Counted from the first letter of the stretch, positions 36,455 through 50,092 are shown. The stretch: DNA of 64,000 nucleotides from Pisaster brevispinus (GCA_023634235.1 JAMKCF010000001.1:33904772-33968771), one strand, 5' to 3'. Translations and numbers: made by a program. Notes: generated by a model from the letters alone, not told the origin.

Positions 36455-39400
36455 TTATGGTCGGCAACCCAGTACCTCAAAACGCATACAGCATTCCCCA
36501 TTCCATGTTTTTGGTAGAATACGCAGATATCTTGCAAACAGTTCCTTCTCAAAGGCTAAAGTAACTGGGGTCTCGTTGTCCGCATTGCCACTCATCTGAA
36601 AAATATAACATTAAAGGAATCCGAACTCGATTCAATTTCATTTCGGTCGAAGTTGAACAAAATAAAGATTTGCAAAAAATAGTTAATGGCCCGACGTTTC
36701 CACCCTAGCTGAGTCCTTCTCTGCCTTCATGAAATACTCTGAGGGTCGAAACGTCAGGCCATTAACTATTTTCTGCATTTACACCATAGGTCCTTTTGGT
36801 TGGAAGGCATTTTGCAACAGCTAATTCTATTTTCTCAAAACAAAGATTTGAAGCACTTGATGCAAGAACTGGGTAAGTTGACGGGTAAGGACCATGCATT
36901 GGGAACTGTTTAATGGCTCTGTGAAGAACTGAGATTGAGAAAGAGTCTCGACGTTTCGAATAGATAGTTCCCGATAGACGCCATCTTTACGGGCAACTTG
37001 TATTTTGGCTTGCAGGCGCGTCAAGCGCTCAAATTATTAACGCAGCTGCGCTGTTCGCTATTAACCAATCGTGCAATGAGTTTGGTGAAATGTGCGCGTG
37101 CTGCACGCCGTTCTCACGCGAAACGCATGACTGTGTGTTCCAAATTGCCCGTAAAGATGGCCAATTTACGTCATTTGCAATATATTATCTACAGTGTGTT
37201 CTGCTCGTCTTCAGGTGAATAATGGACTGCTACCACTCCCAAAACATCCTGTTTAGAGCCGGACCCGGGTCTGTGGGGCCGGACCCATTTTGGGTTCAGT
37301 ATGACCCGGAATCTTTGTCAAAGTTACCTAGGAATGGGTGAAAATTACGCAAAAACCGAGTTAAAATCCCGTTCTTAAACCACTTCCGGGTCAATTACCC
37401 CGTGGATCCGGTAATCTGTGTAGATTGTGAATTGACCTATAGGAGCGTTTAGGAGTGCAGTACTAAGAATTAAGTTTGGTGGATTTGAGAGGGTCCGATC
37501 TAGGCGGGAATGTTGGTAAATTGGTTTTATAAGAAAGCAAATCCTAAACTTAAAGATACGTACAAATAAAGGATCACACTGCCTTATTCGGTTTGGGTGC
37601 TTTGAACTATAAAAAGCGTTTGTTATGAAAGATGTTTTAAAAGTAGAGTTCATTTACACATATTATTATATCCATCGAAATTGTGTGGTTTTCCTTTTAC
37701 GTTGTAAACTAACACAGTCCGCCATCTTTCCAACCATATTCATTTCATAACAAACGCTTTTTATATGTCCGAAACGCCCAATTCGAAGGCAATGTGTCCC
37801 TTAATACTTACCTGCAGTGGTATCCCATTGTTCGTTGCATCAGCCACAATACTCCATACCGCACCATCGTCACCGAACTCCACGGTGTATGTCTGGACCC
37901 AGTGAGGATGAACATCACCTTCTGCTACATTGCGCCCAAGAGTGATTAGACCGGTGATGTAAACTTTTGACTTGAAGTCAACTTGTATCCATGGTGATCT
38001 GTCGTTTTGTGTTTTGGCACACCAGGCACCAGCACCAGTACCACTAATTTCTATGGTGGGCAAAATAGACAAGAATATTTTACCGTCATATTCTAAAAGT
38101 ACAAACACTCAGTTTCACAGAACACTATTAGGCCTAGGCTGTGCCAGGAACAAGGCGACTTTGGCTACGGCTACGACTTCGGCTGTTGGCAACAGAGACT
38201 ATGTTGAATAGGACTTTTTATCAATCCGATTTGAGCCACCTTTTCCGAAGCCATCCACTCGGATTCGAAATAAGATTCATTTGACAATGAGCGATTTTAT
38301 CACATTGATTGGTAATGTGACGTCACAATTTATTTTGCATACGCCGCCTCCTCTGAGGAAAAGTGCAAGTGTGTACGCGCCAGTCACTTCCGGTCTTCGC
38401 ATGACCCCCACCAAAGGTGCAAGAATAAAATTTAATAAAAATAAAACAAACAAACAAACAAACAAACACCTCCCCAACAAACACCCCAACAAACAAACAA
38501 ACAGACATCTTTAGGAGAGCTACATTGTGGGCTTTCCACAGGTGTTGTCTATGATCCCTTTCATTTAATCTTTCCTGTTAAAAACATCTAAAACTCACCC
38601 CACAATGTATCTCTCGTCCGCCCAGCCCGACAGACAAACAGACAAACAAACAGACAAACGAACAAACGGACGAATGAACGAACAAACAAATAAACAGTGT
38701 TATTTTTAAATTGAAATCCCTATTCAAACCGAATTCATATTCCCCCACACTAAAGAGGAAAACATTGAGTTACCTTGGGTATTAGGACGTGCTCTTTCAG
38801 GTCCGTAACCAGACTTTAACCACGTCGTCGACGCTGTGATGCTTTCATCAGGTATATCACCATTCTCCATTCCAAGAGGTGTCACGATCGGACAAACTAA
38901 GTAAGAAAGAAAGAAAAAGACGAAACAAACAAATAAACACCCCAACACCCAACAAAACAACAACAATGCATCAAGGGTGGGGGTTTGAATTAAGGTTCTT
39001 GTGAGTTTTCTTCCGAGTTAATTGTACCTTTTGGGTTAAAATAGTTAAACTTAAAAAGTAAGCAGGCGCAATTTCATGGTTCTGCTTTACACGCGCTCGA
39101 AATTTTTTAACAAGCGTGGTTCTCGGTGACATAGTTTTAACGTATGGAAGGGGAATTACCGGGTGGTTTTTTTTAACGGAACTCAAAGTTCAAACACGAT
39201 GTAGACTTGCACAGTCCCTCGGTGAGATAGAAAACATACCTTGGTATTTTGGGGTTGCTGTCACACTGTGGTCACTGCGGCAACCATTTTGGATAGATTG
39301 AAGCATCCAGTGGTAGACGTTGAGTGGATCGTCGCCAGGATTGGGTTGCGGAATAGGTCCGAAGTAACAAACTCGCATACTGCCCTCAACGATGTCCACT

Positions 39401-42186
39401 TTGAAAAATTTACACAAGTATTTTATGATGTTAGGCAAAAAAAGACTTCTGGATAAGGTAAATGGGACCATTTTATAAATTATATTGGTTGACAACGTTG
39501 GACATTATTACACTTCATGAGGCGATGTCAATGCGGCCGTTGAACGGCCATAATGGAACTCTCATATGCGCATTTTAGAAGGCACCGTTTGAACTGTACA
39601 CTACGGCTCAGTTCCAAGGTCTACAACGATTAATGCTGAATTATTGATCAGGTTTATTTCAAGACAATTTCCATGGTCATTTATTGTCAACTCCAACTCT
39701 GTACAGTGCTTTTTTCTTTAATTCTATTCAAAGCAAAATCACCCTACAATGATGCTTTTTGAAAAGCAAATTACCCTGAGGGCCTTGGTTTGAGTAATCT
39801 CCACTCCAAGATTATTTTGTCTCAATTTTCAACAATGGACGTCATCCCGTCGATTTAAAAACAAGCGGAAATCATTTAATCTGTATATAATAATTTGAAT
39901 AATTGGACCACTGTGTGCACATATGGTTATATACAAAGCCGATAAGGTAAAGTTGAGTTCCTTGACAATTTTAATACAAAGTCTAGAATAGGTAACTTTA
40001 GAGAAATTATAAGTTTCAGTCTAAGGTGCAATGATAATAAATTTCTTACCAATACCTATTCCCCATGTGTAAAGTCAAGGAAAAAGTATCCAAAGACCCC
40101 ACAAATCACTTGCTGAATTAGAACATGCGCTTGATATAATCGACAAAATAAGAACCGACTAATTTTCCCCTTCTTTTCTTTATAAAAACTGACCATCGAA
40201 TTTGATGAAATTCTCACAGGTTGTTTTTCATATGATGTGTTCATGGGAAACGGGTGTGGGGTGTTTACTCTTCCAAAAACCAGTGATAACTTTCCCTTTA
40301 ATTGTGTATTTATATATAGGCAACTCTCTGGTGGAGAGGTCTTACAAAAATCTAATTAAAGGAAATTTATGCTTTGTTTCATGTAGCTCAACAAAGCTAT
40401 AAGCACAACAAATTGATGCTTACCAGAACAAGGTTACCAACCGAAATACAATGTCACAATCATGTACCGTGTGATTGGTATCCTGCTCATTTCTGCTTAT
40501 AGCAGGATATTATTATTATTAAGCAATATTTTCTCCATGAAATTGTACCCTGGTATAAACAACGGCCCAGAATGAGATTGTTTGAGAGCATTATTGGATT
40601 ATTGCATTATTGAAGTGACGTCACAATGTAAAATGTACGGACTGGTTTCCAGGAAATTGTTCTTGTAAAAGCGTTTCGTGAGTGAGCGACACGCCAACTA
40701 AAATTAATATATATAACTATTTTTTCCCACCTATATTTCTCTACAGCGTCTGGAAATGTTATTAGCTTTGAAAAAAGGTATAAAATCAACGTAACAAAGG
40801 AGGTATACACGATTTCCTACACGCTGCAGTAACGAATGGCAGTCGTGTAGTTTTTAAGACAGAAGACATAAACATGTATCAAGCCACAATCCACCCAAAC
40901 GGCGGCATTTAATATGCAGCGTGACCCACTTAGATATCCTTTGTTCTTTACAACAAAAATAATTTATACCGCATTGTTATTTTATGCTCGTGACTGTTGC
41001 TTAGGAGAGGATGACAATGCCCTCCAATCAGAGACCATACAACACTGTAGTCTGGATCGATAAGACACTAGCTCCTATCATTCATTTTCCACGCTCAATC
41101 ACTAACTTGTTAACGGTTCGTGTGTTGTTACTATTATTATTATTATATATTTCTGGCAATGAAACCAAGGCTGTCTCACAAGTAAACTGTAGCTCGCAAA
41201 CCTGAGGAAACCTGTAAACAAGGGTGCTTGCTACGTGAACTAGGAACACCTACTCTAGTGTTGTGGGTTCTTTTAAAGTGCACTTCCAGCCCCGGTAACA
41301 CGGCTTGGTGCCTACATCCGAAGAACAAATCAATTATGGTAAAGTACAGAGCTTGATTCCTGTGTTCTTAGCCGTTCGGCCAAGACGATAGCGCAATAGA
41401 GGCAATATAATGTGGAATTATGAGCAACAGAAGTTCCTCGTCAGAGACTATGGGTGCATTCAATTAGCTTGCCTGGGTCGACCCGTATCAAATTGGGGAA
41501 CCTAATCGAACGCACTGGGGTCAGACTTGGTCGACCCGGGGAAGCTAAGTGAACGCACTGGGGTCAGAGACCTGGGTCGACTCGGGGAAGCTAATCGAAG
41601 GAACTTGGGTCAGCCATAACAAACCAGTGGATTGCGTGAAAACAACAACAGCTTAAACTTTTTCTGGAATGTGTACACGTCCGGCCGGCTTATTCCTTGG
41701 GGCAGGGCTATATAAATTGTTCTCGTCATAATTTGAAAATTGTGTTTATTCTGTTTTTTATTGTTTAAACTATTTGTATTTGTATTACCTTGTTATATTT
41801 CTGCTGAAATGTAATACAGATAAATAAATAAATAAACTTGTATCTTAGGCGATCTGGCACTTTATTTTTATGTCAAGATAATTTTTTTAAACCTTCAAAA
41901 TCAACGTTAAAATGTTATCAGTAATGTATTGGATTGTGCAACATCATGGGGAACAACACCAATACTTCAGTGTGCCACAAAACGGCCCCATTGTAACTTG
42001 TTAATGACAAGGGGGGGGGGTGTCAGCGGACCCCTGCCCCTCTCCACTCCCCCTGTTCTGTATTCCATGTTACCAATCATGTATATTCTCAAAACAAACC
42101 AAAAAAGGATTTGACTTACCGATTTGCAAGCACATAATGACCAAGATTGGCAACGCATTGATGACACGATGGTAGAGACTCATCAT
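36455..42186 (-). CDS. Secreted single F5/8 type C (discoidin) domain protein, complete five-exon gene
   Basis: Exons: 42120-42186 (67 nt), 39240-39398 (159), 38774-38896 (123), 37812-38050 (239), 36455-36595 (141 with TAA stop); 729 nt, 242 residues, all junctions GT/AG and in frame. Residues 1-22 (MMSLYHRV then NALPILVIMCLQI) form a signal peptide. Residues about 23-75 are a short region with two Cys that I do not recognise. From about residue 77 the discoidin domain shows CPIVTPLGMENG, ITAS, RARPNTQ, AWCAKTQNDRSPWIQVDF, ITGLITLGR, YTVEFGDDGAVW, NADNETPV, ARYLRILP and FEVLGC, the usual start-to-end Cys pair. F5/8C domains bind phospholipids, glycans or matrix; as a one-domain secreted protein it is probably a lectin-like or matrix adhesion factor. 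It lies head to tail upstream of the MAM gene. The second of its two adjacent ATGs could also be the start. Confidence 0.9.
37565..37803. mobile_element. Palindromic repeat (aaaaagcgtttgtta family)
   Basis: ataaaaagcgtttgttatga at the left mirrors tcataacaaacgctttttat at the right, inside an outer pair (cacactgcctta / aaggcaatgtgtccc). It lies in intron 4 of the discoidin gene and its right end is 8 bp from the donor of exon 37812-38050. A fragment is at 24510-24590. Confidence 0.7.
41130..41400 (-). mobile_element. SINE (aaaccaaggatgcctcataa family)
   Basis: tattattatatatttctggc, cctgaggaaacctgtaaaca, ggtgcttgctacgtgaac, ttcttagccgttcggccaag. Intron 1 of the discoidin gene. Confidence 0.7.
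41455..41615. repeat. Short tandem repeat, about 3 copies
   Basis: Copies of ctgggtcgacccg...aagctaatcgaacgcactgg followed by ggtcaga, about 55 bp apart. It lies in intron 1 of the discoidin-domain gene and is unusually GC-rich for the area. Confidence 0.8.
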
Positions 42187-43552
42187 TAAGCAAAGATACC
42201 GCAAGCAAACAAGTCAAAATGTTTGTCACACCAGCCAGAGGCTGAGAGACAGAGAGACAGAGAGAGAGAGAGACAGAGACAGAGAGGACCTATCTCGTTT
42301 CCTTTACGATTATTGTCTGGTCCTTTCTGTGAGTGTACTTGCATCTATCTCTCGCCAAAGCGCGCCAACCATTTACTGACGTCATAATGAAGCAATGCAA
42401 AGTTGGTACAGTAACAATAAACATCATTCTAAGCTGATTAACTCAGTGCACCAATCAAACTGAGGGCATTTTACAATGAAACGTGGCTGGTAAAATAAAA
42501 TTAAGCACAGTTTATATGAAAACCAGCTTCGCATAATCAAACTAGCTGAAGCACAGTTGCGCAGATTCAAATCATTTGATTTTAAATCCTATAATGATGG
42601 TGCGCTTTCATCAGAAGCTAACATGAGAAGTGGACAAAATGCAACTTAAGTAATTTAAGATTTGTTTACAAGATTTCCAAGGTTTCACAAAAACAAAAAC
42701 CCAGCTTCTCGTGGAAGTCTCTAGATGCACCTACTCGGCTAAATTAAATGCCAATTTCGCATGGCTAAAAAGAACGACTATAAGTGTGAAATTGAATGAC
42801 GGTTTCAACCGAAGAGGCACAACGAATGTATGAATGCATAAATGCAAAATAGGCTGCTCTTATGCCAAAAACCATCTTACTGTTTCTTACTATTAACAAA
42901 AAAAATAATAAAAAATAAATGAAATATAAACATTCCTGCCTCAGGACAATTAATATTCCTAACAGTCATGCCTTGTTCCTCTTTTCGGTTAGAGTTAAGG
43001 TTCAGATTTTGTTCTTCAATTTGTGTGATTTAAATTGTATCTGACCCATTATAAAAGCCAAAAGGATCATGGTGAATCACTCAAGAAAGTTAGAGTTCCA
43101 GTTAAAAGTTCTGCACAACCTGCAAATAACTCAATTGGAAAAACAACCAAGTTGAAGACAAAGAAAACTGGCATCGGTTCAACTCAAATACAGATGATTT
43201 TATTCAAACTGCAAGTATTAATTGAGTACTTTAGAGTTGTAATAAAATCAAACAATGTGCCTACAAGTAAAGATGAATGCAGTACTATATTTATAATTAT
43301 TGTAGTAAGGTGTGGTAAACATGCTGTACAAAGTGAATTCAGTGTCAAAGTGACTTTACAGCTACTAGAAAAAGTTGTCCACATCAAAACTATGGGCCCT
43401 TTTAACTTGTGTTTTTTTGGAGGGTCTGGCTGCCATTTTGAAGCTTTGTGACAAAAACACTCTGCTTAGAAATGAATTTATAATGAGCAAGTACCATGGT
43501 TCTGAAATGACCATACACCTATGTACTAAATAAACCAATCCATTTAATAATA

Positions 43553-43696
43553 GACTGTGCAAGTCTCGCGCGTATTCGAATATTTGGAATCCGTTAAAGC
43601 GCGTGAGTTTGTTTCTTTCACGCATTAAAGCAATGTACGTGGGACCACAGTGGTCCCCAAAAAGTTCGAATACGCGCGAGACTTGCATGGTCTATA
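43553..43696. mobile_element. Foldback element with about 30 bp terminal inverted repeats
   Basis: The left end tgcaagtctcgcgcgtattc plus gaa is exactly mirrored by ttcgaatacgcgcgagactt plus gca at the right; the inverted match extends outward as tagac/gtcta with two mismatches. The about 95 bp interior has no clear coding sense. The CG-rich arms stand out from the AT-rich surroundings. Confidence 0.8.
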
Positions 43697-44394
43697 CGCC
43701 ACCTTCTGTATCAACCAATCACAGCTAGAAACTGCTCAATCAAGTCAAGTCATTTAAGCACGGGTGTGGTTCAGTGAGGGTATGGTTCAAAGTGGGTGTG
43801 TGTGAACGTGGATGTGGTTGAGCATTGGGGTGGTTCAACACAGGTCTGGTTGAACATTTTGTGGCTTAACATGGGTGTGGTTTTACACTCTATTTAATGC
43901 ACACAGCCAGAGTAGCAGGCAGGGTGGCATGTAAGAGGCAATGGTTGTTTCTTAGATTCACAATGGGCGGAGCTTACAGAATCTCTGTAGGGGCAGTTTT
44001 GCCTGCAGTTTCTACATAACAATTGCTTGTGTCTCTTTGGTGAAATATCTTTCCAACCATATTCATTTCACAACTGCTTTCTAAGCCCAAAGCGCCTGAT
44101 CCGAAGGCAATGTTCCCATTTAACAAGCTGTGTACCAATCCTCAAGGGCGATGTGACAATACAAATCACTCTGGTGATATTGACAACTCAAAAGATGAAT
44201 CTTAGCGCTTTGTGAAATTCAGCCCTGAATATGTACCCAAGCTCTGTAAGCGACGAATGCTTTGTAACATGAACAACACACTACCAGAAACACACTCCTT
44301 GCTAACCTGTAAAAATACACCTACAAGCGTAGCTTTTTTGCTAATGTAAGTGCCTGTATCCTTGCTTAAATAGAAAACAGAGCCATAAGGCCTA

Positions 44395-45070
44395 ATTTCA
44401 TAGAGTTGCTTAAGCAAAGAAGGTAGCTGAGCACAACAAAATGATGCTTACCATACTACATAAATAGGCTACCAGCCAAATTGTTACATGTACAATTTGT
44501 GACTGGTATCCTGCTCGTTTTTCGCTAAGCAGGAATTTGTTAAGCCATATCTTCTGCTTATGCAGCTGGCTGAAAATGGGCTCTGGGCGCAATTTTATAG
44601 AGCTGCACAAAGAGCTTAGCATAGAAAGTAGCTAAGCAAAACAAAATCGCTTACCAGAATAAGGCGGTTTACCAGCCTATAAAGTACCATGTCTGGTGTA
44701 TTATCTGTAGACGGTATCCTGCTTATTTTTGCTAAGCAACTGTACGAAATTGGGCACGGTTGCTGATATTCATCAGCTTCAAGAAATAAAGGTTACGGCC
44801 CAATATGGGCTTTTACTAATGGCACCACATTAAGCAATGTACAACAGTGAAATAACCTGACACTTTGTAGTCACTTGTATGTCATGGACACCATGGTAAA
44901 ATTTCACCGAACTGCTTCAGCACAAAATAGCATCGTACAACAACATTATGCTTACCAGAATAAGGTTACCAGCCAAAATACAATCACCTGCACCATTTTT
45001 GACTGGTATCCTGCTAACTTTTGCTAAGCACAGAACAACATTGTCTGCAGCTCTATGAAATTGGGCCCCG
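44395..45070. repeat. Cluster of three degenerate MITE copies (accagccaaaatac family)
   Basis: Copies at about 44395-44590, 44585-44760 and 44890-45067, each with ttcatagagctgct or tatgaaattggg ends and a centre of ccagaataaggttaccagcc and gactggtatcctgct. More single copies at 33565-33660, 40380-40560 and 48410-48565. Confidence 0.75.
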
Positions 45071-45319
45071 ATATTTGTGTTGTGTTACCAAAGACTGGAG
45101 TAGTTTGGAGGATATGAGAGAGTCACTTGTCATAAACACTAGAGTTAATAGAGTTTAAATAAACATGTAAACTATGGCCACCAAATGATTTTGACCTGTT
45201 AATAGTCACCTTTTGTCAATACTGGCACCTTATATGTAATATATTGAATTGTCCAATGTTGCAAACTATCAGTAGCTAGGGGGCCTTTTTGCAATTACTA
45301 GTCTTCAACTCCACCCATT

Positions 45320-45480
45320 TAGAATAGATCCCCTTGCATATGACCTCACAAGCACCAAACAGCGCCCTCACAAAGGTCAATGAAGAGCTACCATTGGCTG
45401 AGAGTTGTGGGCATATTTACACGCTTCCATTGTTTGACATCAAACATGGCGGCCAATGCAAGGAGTCTATTGAAGCAGTT
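45320..45480 (+). mobile_element. MITE-like dispersed element (gcgccctc family)
   Basis: Contains ccccttgcatatgacctc, agcgccctcacaaaggtc, cattggctgagagttgtg, ttccattgtttgacatc, gcaaggagtct. Intergenic copy. Confidence 0.65.
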
Positions 45481-46105
45481 ATGCAACTATGCTTCGGACT
45501 ATTGATTCAACTTGACAAAAATATTTAGGTTTAGCAGCCGAAGTTGAGATTTCGTTTAAAGTAACCACTAGCCAGCACCGATTAAATAAATCAAAAATAG
45601 ATCAATACAAATTTCCCTCTAGAACAGTCACTTGCATTTGTGTGTAACAAAAAAAAACTTTCATTAAATGAAGAAAATTAACATTTATGGAAAAAACAAA
45701 AACAAAATAATCAAATTTCAATATTGAAATAAATCTTATAATATCAAACTAATCAAATTAAATTCAAAGTTAATTAATTCAAAAATAAATGATTGCACAT
45801 ATCAAATACAGTGGACTATTAGTGGCTGTGTGTTCCTATGGAAACACTAAATGAATAAATACTTATTAACTATTTAAAAAAATAATATGTACAAGTTAAA
45901 ACTGAAATCAAAAACAGGAATACATCGCCAAATAAGTTCAGTTGATAAAAATAATGAGATTGACTTTTGAAGAAATCATAAAAACACTTCAATCCACCTG
46001 TTATTATTAGATCAATTCATGCCCAGAGCCAGTTAGTGCTGCTACTTTAAAAACAAAAAGAAAAAACAAAAATGTTAGCCTCACAAGGTGGACTATTCCA
46101 GGCAG

Positions 46106-46222
46106 AGGTTGTACCCCAATTGGCGGCTACAGCTTTGGCTACGGCTGTTGCCAAGTGTGTTGCCGAGGGAGTCCTACAACGTATGATGACACAGCCATCC
46201 AGCTGTAGCCGTCAAATCAGAG
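46106..46222. mobile_element. Palindromic MITE (aattggcggctacagc family)
   Basis: aggttgtaccccaattggcg, gctacggctgttgccaag, cgtatgatgac and agctgtagccgtcaaatcag. Intergenic, shorter copy. A further fragment is at 38155-38200 near the discoidin gene. Confidence 0.65.
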
Positions 46223-46760
46223 ATCAACATCAATAGACCTTTATCATGGTTACATCATCTTGGTCAAGTCCCCTGTCTGCAATAATGCGTACTGATTCAG
46301 ATCTGTACCAGATCTGGACCAGACTAATTGCCCTTCCAGCCTCGCTTTGGTTACACTGGTTTAAATGGGAGAAATACAAGACGGACTCTCCATGATAAAG
46401 ATCTATACCTTGTGAGGGATCAAGATCATTGGGATGAAAACAATTCTTGAACTCTAGGGGGCTAAACATTTAGTCTTGATTCAATTCACAATATCTGCTA
46501 ACCATCTGCTAATCATCCATGCACTAGTAGTCAAAGAGTACAATGATCCATAGAAATCCAACATAGAAAAAAACTTAAGTGGAGGCTGGATGGTTTATTC
46601 GCTTTGAGGCAATTCTAAACGCTGACATTCTAGCTATGTGACAAATTTCATCTTTCCCATAGATTGATTTGGTTATTTTTGCCATACTGGCAAGTCACGT
46701 GGTATTGAGTACTGTCCATCACAGCTGACATAGAGAGCCAGCAGTCTCAGTGTTTCTATA

Positions 46761-47205
46761 TTGATACTCTATGTCCACAGCTGACATAGAGGGCGTGCAC
46801 ACAGCAGACACAGATGACAATTGAGCTCAGCATTCTCTGTGTTCTATTTCTATATTGATACTCTATGTCCACAGGTGACATAGAGGGCGTGCACACAGCA
46901 GACACAGATGACAATTGAGCTCAGCATTCTCTGTGTTCTATTTCTATATTGATACTCTATGTCCACAGCTGACATAGAGGGCGTGCACACAGCAGACACA
47001 GATGACAATTGAGCTCAGCATTCTCTGTGTTCTATTTATATATTGATACTCTATGTCCACAGGTGACATAGAGGGCGTGCACACAGCAGACACAGATTAC
47101 AATTGAGCTCAGCATTCTCTGTGTTCTATTTCTATATTGATACTCTATGTCCACAGCTGACATAGAGGGCGTGCACAGCAGGCACAGATAACAGTATTGA
47201 GCCAA
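46761..47205. repeat. 94-bp minisatellite, nearly 5 copies
   Basis: The phrase ttgatactctatgtccac recurs at 46761, 46855, 46949, 47043 and 47137, exactly 94 bp apart. Each unit holds a small inverted repeat (ctctatgtc...gacatagag). A degenerate partial copy precedes it at about 46710-46760. Intergenic. Confidence 0.95.
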
Positions 47206-49539
47206 GCGTTCTCAGTTAAGTTACGTACATATCCGTCCTCTATTGTTAGAACTGATTCAATGGCACCAGGCTAACAAGCCTCGAATTGAAACTAGTCAGA
47301 GTCTGCACCATAATGTAATCTTTGATAGACCATGTGACCTGTGACATCACAGAGCCTTGACTTCCTGCAGGCAAGATTCGTTCACTGCTCAATGAAAGAA
47401 AACATCAAATCTTACACTTTATGGAGATTGTCCGGTCTGATATGAAGAAAGAGACACTCTCAAAACTTGCCGAGTTGTTTTTTTAAACGATATTTCATTT
47501 TCCATTTCATTAAAATTTCTCATATGAGCAGTGTAATATTTTGCCTGCCAGAAAGTGCCCTAGAATGTACAGGGTAACTGTTTTGTGAACCAAGTGACAT
47601 GGTCTCAACCTTACTCTTTTGCACCAATCAGAAAAACCTTCTTTTTCTTAGGCAGTTATTTCTCCAAAAACTAAAAAGCACCACTTTTTGAAGTTTTGCA
47701 CATATTTCTATTAAAACAGACATGTATTTCCTTTTTGCGTAGGAACCACAATTGAAAAGGCAACCAAGGCTTTACTTCTGGTAAGGTTTGGTCAGGAAGG
47801 GGGGGGGGTATGGTACTCTGACTTAGTCAAAAATGAAAGAAAAACAATCTCTGCACTCTTAATAATGTTTAACTCTTGTAGCACTGCCATGCAATACAAC
47901 ATTTGGTCCCTTTTTGTAACAGAAAAAAAGTTTCAAAAGATTCAAAACTTGTTATCCATAATTGTCTATGGGGGTAGGGGTGGATGGAACAGCTACGGCA
48001 AGAATTACATGCACGCTTTTAGAAAAATTGGTTTAAGGATTTGGGGATGTGCATTCTTGTCTAGACTGTATCGTAATGCAGTTTGCCTCAGAAATCACTT
48101 GTGTAAACAACTTAAGGATTCTGAGGTTAACTGGTATTTACTTTTGTCTGTATCGCAATACGATTACTCCAGCTTGCCAAACCAACAGAGGCATTTATCC
48201 TACGAGGGTGCCCTTCAACCATGAACTTGTTACTCCACTTCATGTGGACAGATAATATTGCTTGACAAATCTAGTTACAACATTTCAAAGAGAGCCATTC
48301 ACAAGTCGAAGATAAATGGAGATTTGGTTGTTACTTCTGCTAAGCACAATGGTTTATGCTAAGCAAATGCATATCACCATGTCAGTGCAACAATGGCCTT
48401 ATGTGTATTTCATAGAGCTGCTTAAGCACAGACAAACTGTGGATACCAGAATAAAATTACCAGCCAAAATACCACGTCACATATAAGGTCAGTGACTTCC
48501 TGCTTCGTTTTGTTTTGGGGGAGATTGTCCTGCTTTTAAGAGTTTATGAAACTTGGCCGGTCCGTTGATGAGTTATGACCTTGTTACAAACATGATGGTT
48601 CACCATAATGTAACAAAGTCAGATCTGTGTTGAAAACTCTCAGATGTAAGCACAAAACCAGTGAAGCAGATATGACCTTGTTAAGTGTTGCGTGTTTACA
48701 AGTGCGCAATATAACATGACGTTTTGACCAAACTGAGTTACGATCTTGTTGCACTGACAGTAGCATGTTTATGAAACATCTCCTTACGCTTGAAACGTAT
48801 GCAGTATAGAATGGAGTTTTGAGCTGGTTTGCCACTAAGCAAATACAAGTATTCATGCTTAGTGACTTTGTAACAGTCCATTGTGCATTAATATAATACA
48901 GCAATACAGCCTAAAATCACACCATAATCAAATCCCCTCAAAACACCAACTTTTTTTAGAACACCTTAAAGAGAAAAGTTATTTTTAAGAAGAAACTTTC
49001 TATTTAGCCAATAGTACGAATATCAATCAACACTCTGTCAAATAACTCTCTAGTGCGTTATAATAACGATATTTAAACAACATACTCTACAAGATTGCTA
49101 CCAATGTAACACGCATTGCAATATGTACACACCCTCACACTCTCAGAATTTTAAAAAATGGTGCAGAATTCCTTCAAAAATTGTAATAAGAACAGTTACT
49201 CTAATATTCACATCTTTGATGTCATGCAAAATACAGAAGTCAACTTACCATCAAACACTTAAAACGTTCTTCAATTCAAAATTCAAGTTTGTACTTACAC
49301 AGAGTACGATAAGTTTAAAGCATATTTCAGTGGGCTTCTACAATATGAGCAATTTGAAATGTTTTAACAGTAAACACATAACAATTTGGTAAAATATTAT
49401 TCACAAAACCAATAATGCATGCGTAGATAAAAGTACATCAGAGGGCATTATAAACAGGCATTAATTAGCTCTTCATTTCATACAATGAGGTCCATTATTT
49501 CCCTGATGGGTGACTTTTTTCCAAGAAGGTCAATCATTG

Positions 49540-49890
49540 CCTCAAGTTTCGTTATTTTAGACAGGTCCATTACTTTAGACAGGTCCAACATTTTTGACAA
49601 ATCCAATAGTCAAAACAAATCCAATATTTAAGTCACATCCATTATTTTAGACAAGTCCAATATTTTATACAGGTCCATTATTTAAGACAAGTCCGCTTTT
49701 TAAGACAGGTCTATTATTTTAGACAGCTCCAATATTTTAGACAAGTCCATTATTTAAGACAGTTCTATTATTATAGACAAGTGTATCGGACAGGTCAATT
49801 ATTTTAGAGGTCCATTATTTTAGACAGGTCCGTTACTTTAGACAGGTCCATTATTATGGGTCTAATATTTTAGATGAGCCAATTACTTTT
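49540..49890. repeat. Degenerate short tandem repeat (about 18 bp unit)
   Basis: Some 18 imperfect copies of a unit like attattttagacaggtcc, with spacing from 16 to 22 bp. Intergenic, no coding sense. Confidence 0.85.
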
Positions 49891-50092
49891 GATTGAGGTC
49901 CATACTGGCATTCTTCGGTATCAACAGGTACTATGACCTTTGAACTTTGGTCAAATGGTTGGTAACATACATTACACAGTCATAGATGTGTAAGTGTACA
50001 TGCCTACTAACATCAAATTTACATGAGTCAACCACATCACATGTACAGAACAAAAACAACAACCTTAGGTTGGGTTAAACTGATTTGCTTTG

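Noticed and set aside
36455..42186. Discoidin exons as the N-terminus of the MAM protein
   Set aside because: The discoidin frame ends in TAA just after its last Cys (FEVLGC), and the MAM gene has its own signal-peptide exon 2.5 kb further on.
43035..43451. 138-codon plus-strand frame as a gene
   Set aside because: AT-biased, no recognisable motif, no splice or promoter context, and the complementary strand is partly open as well.
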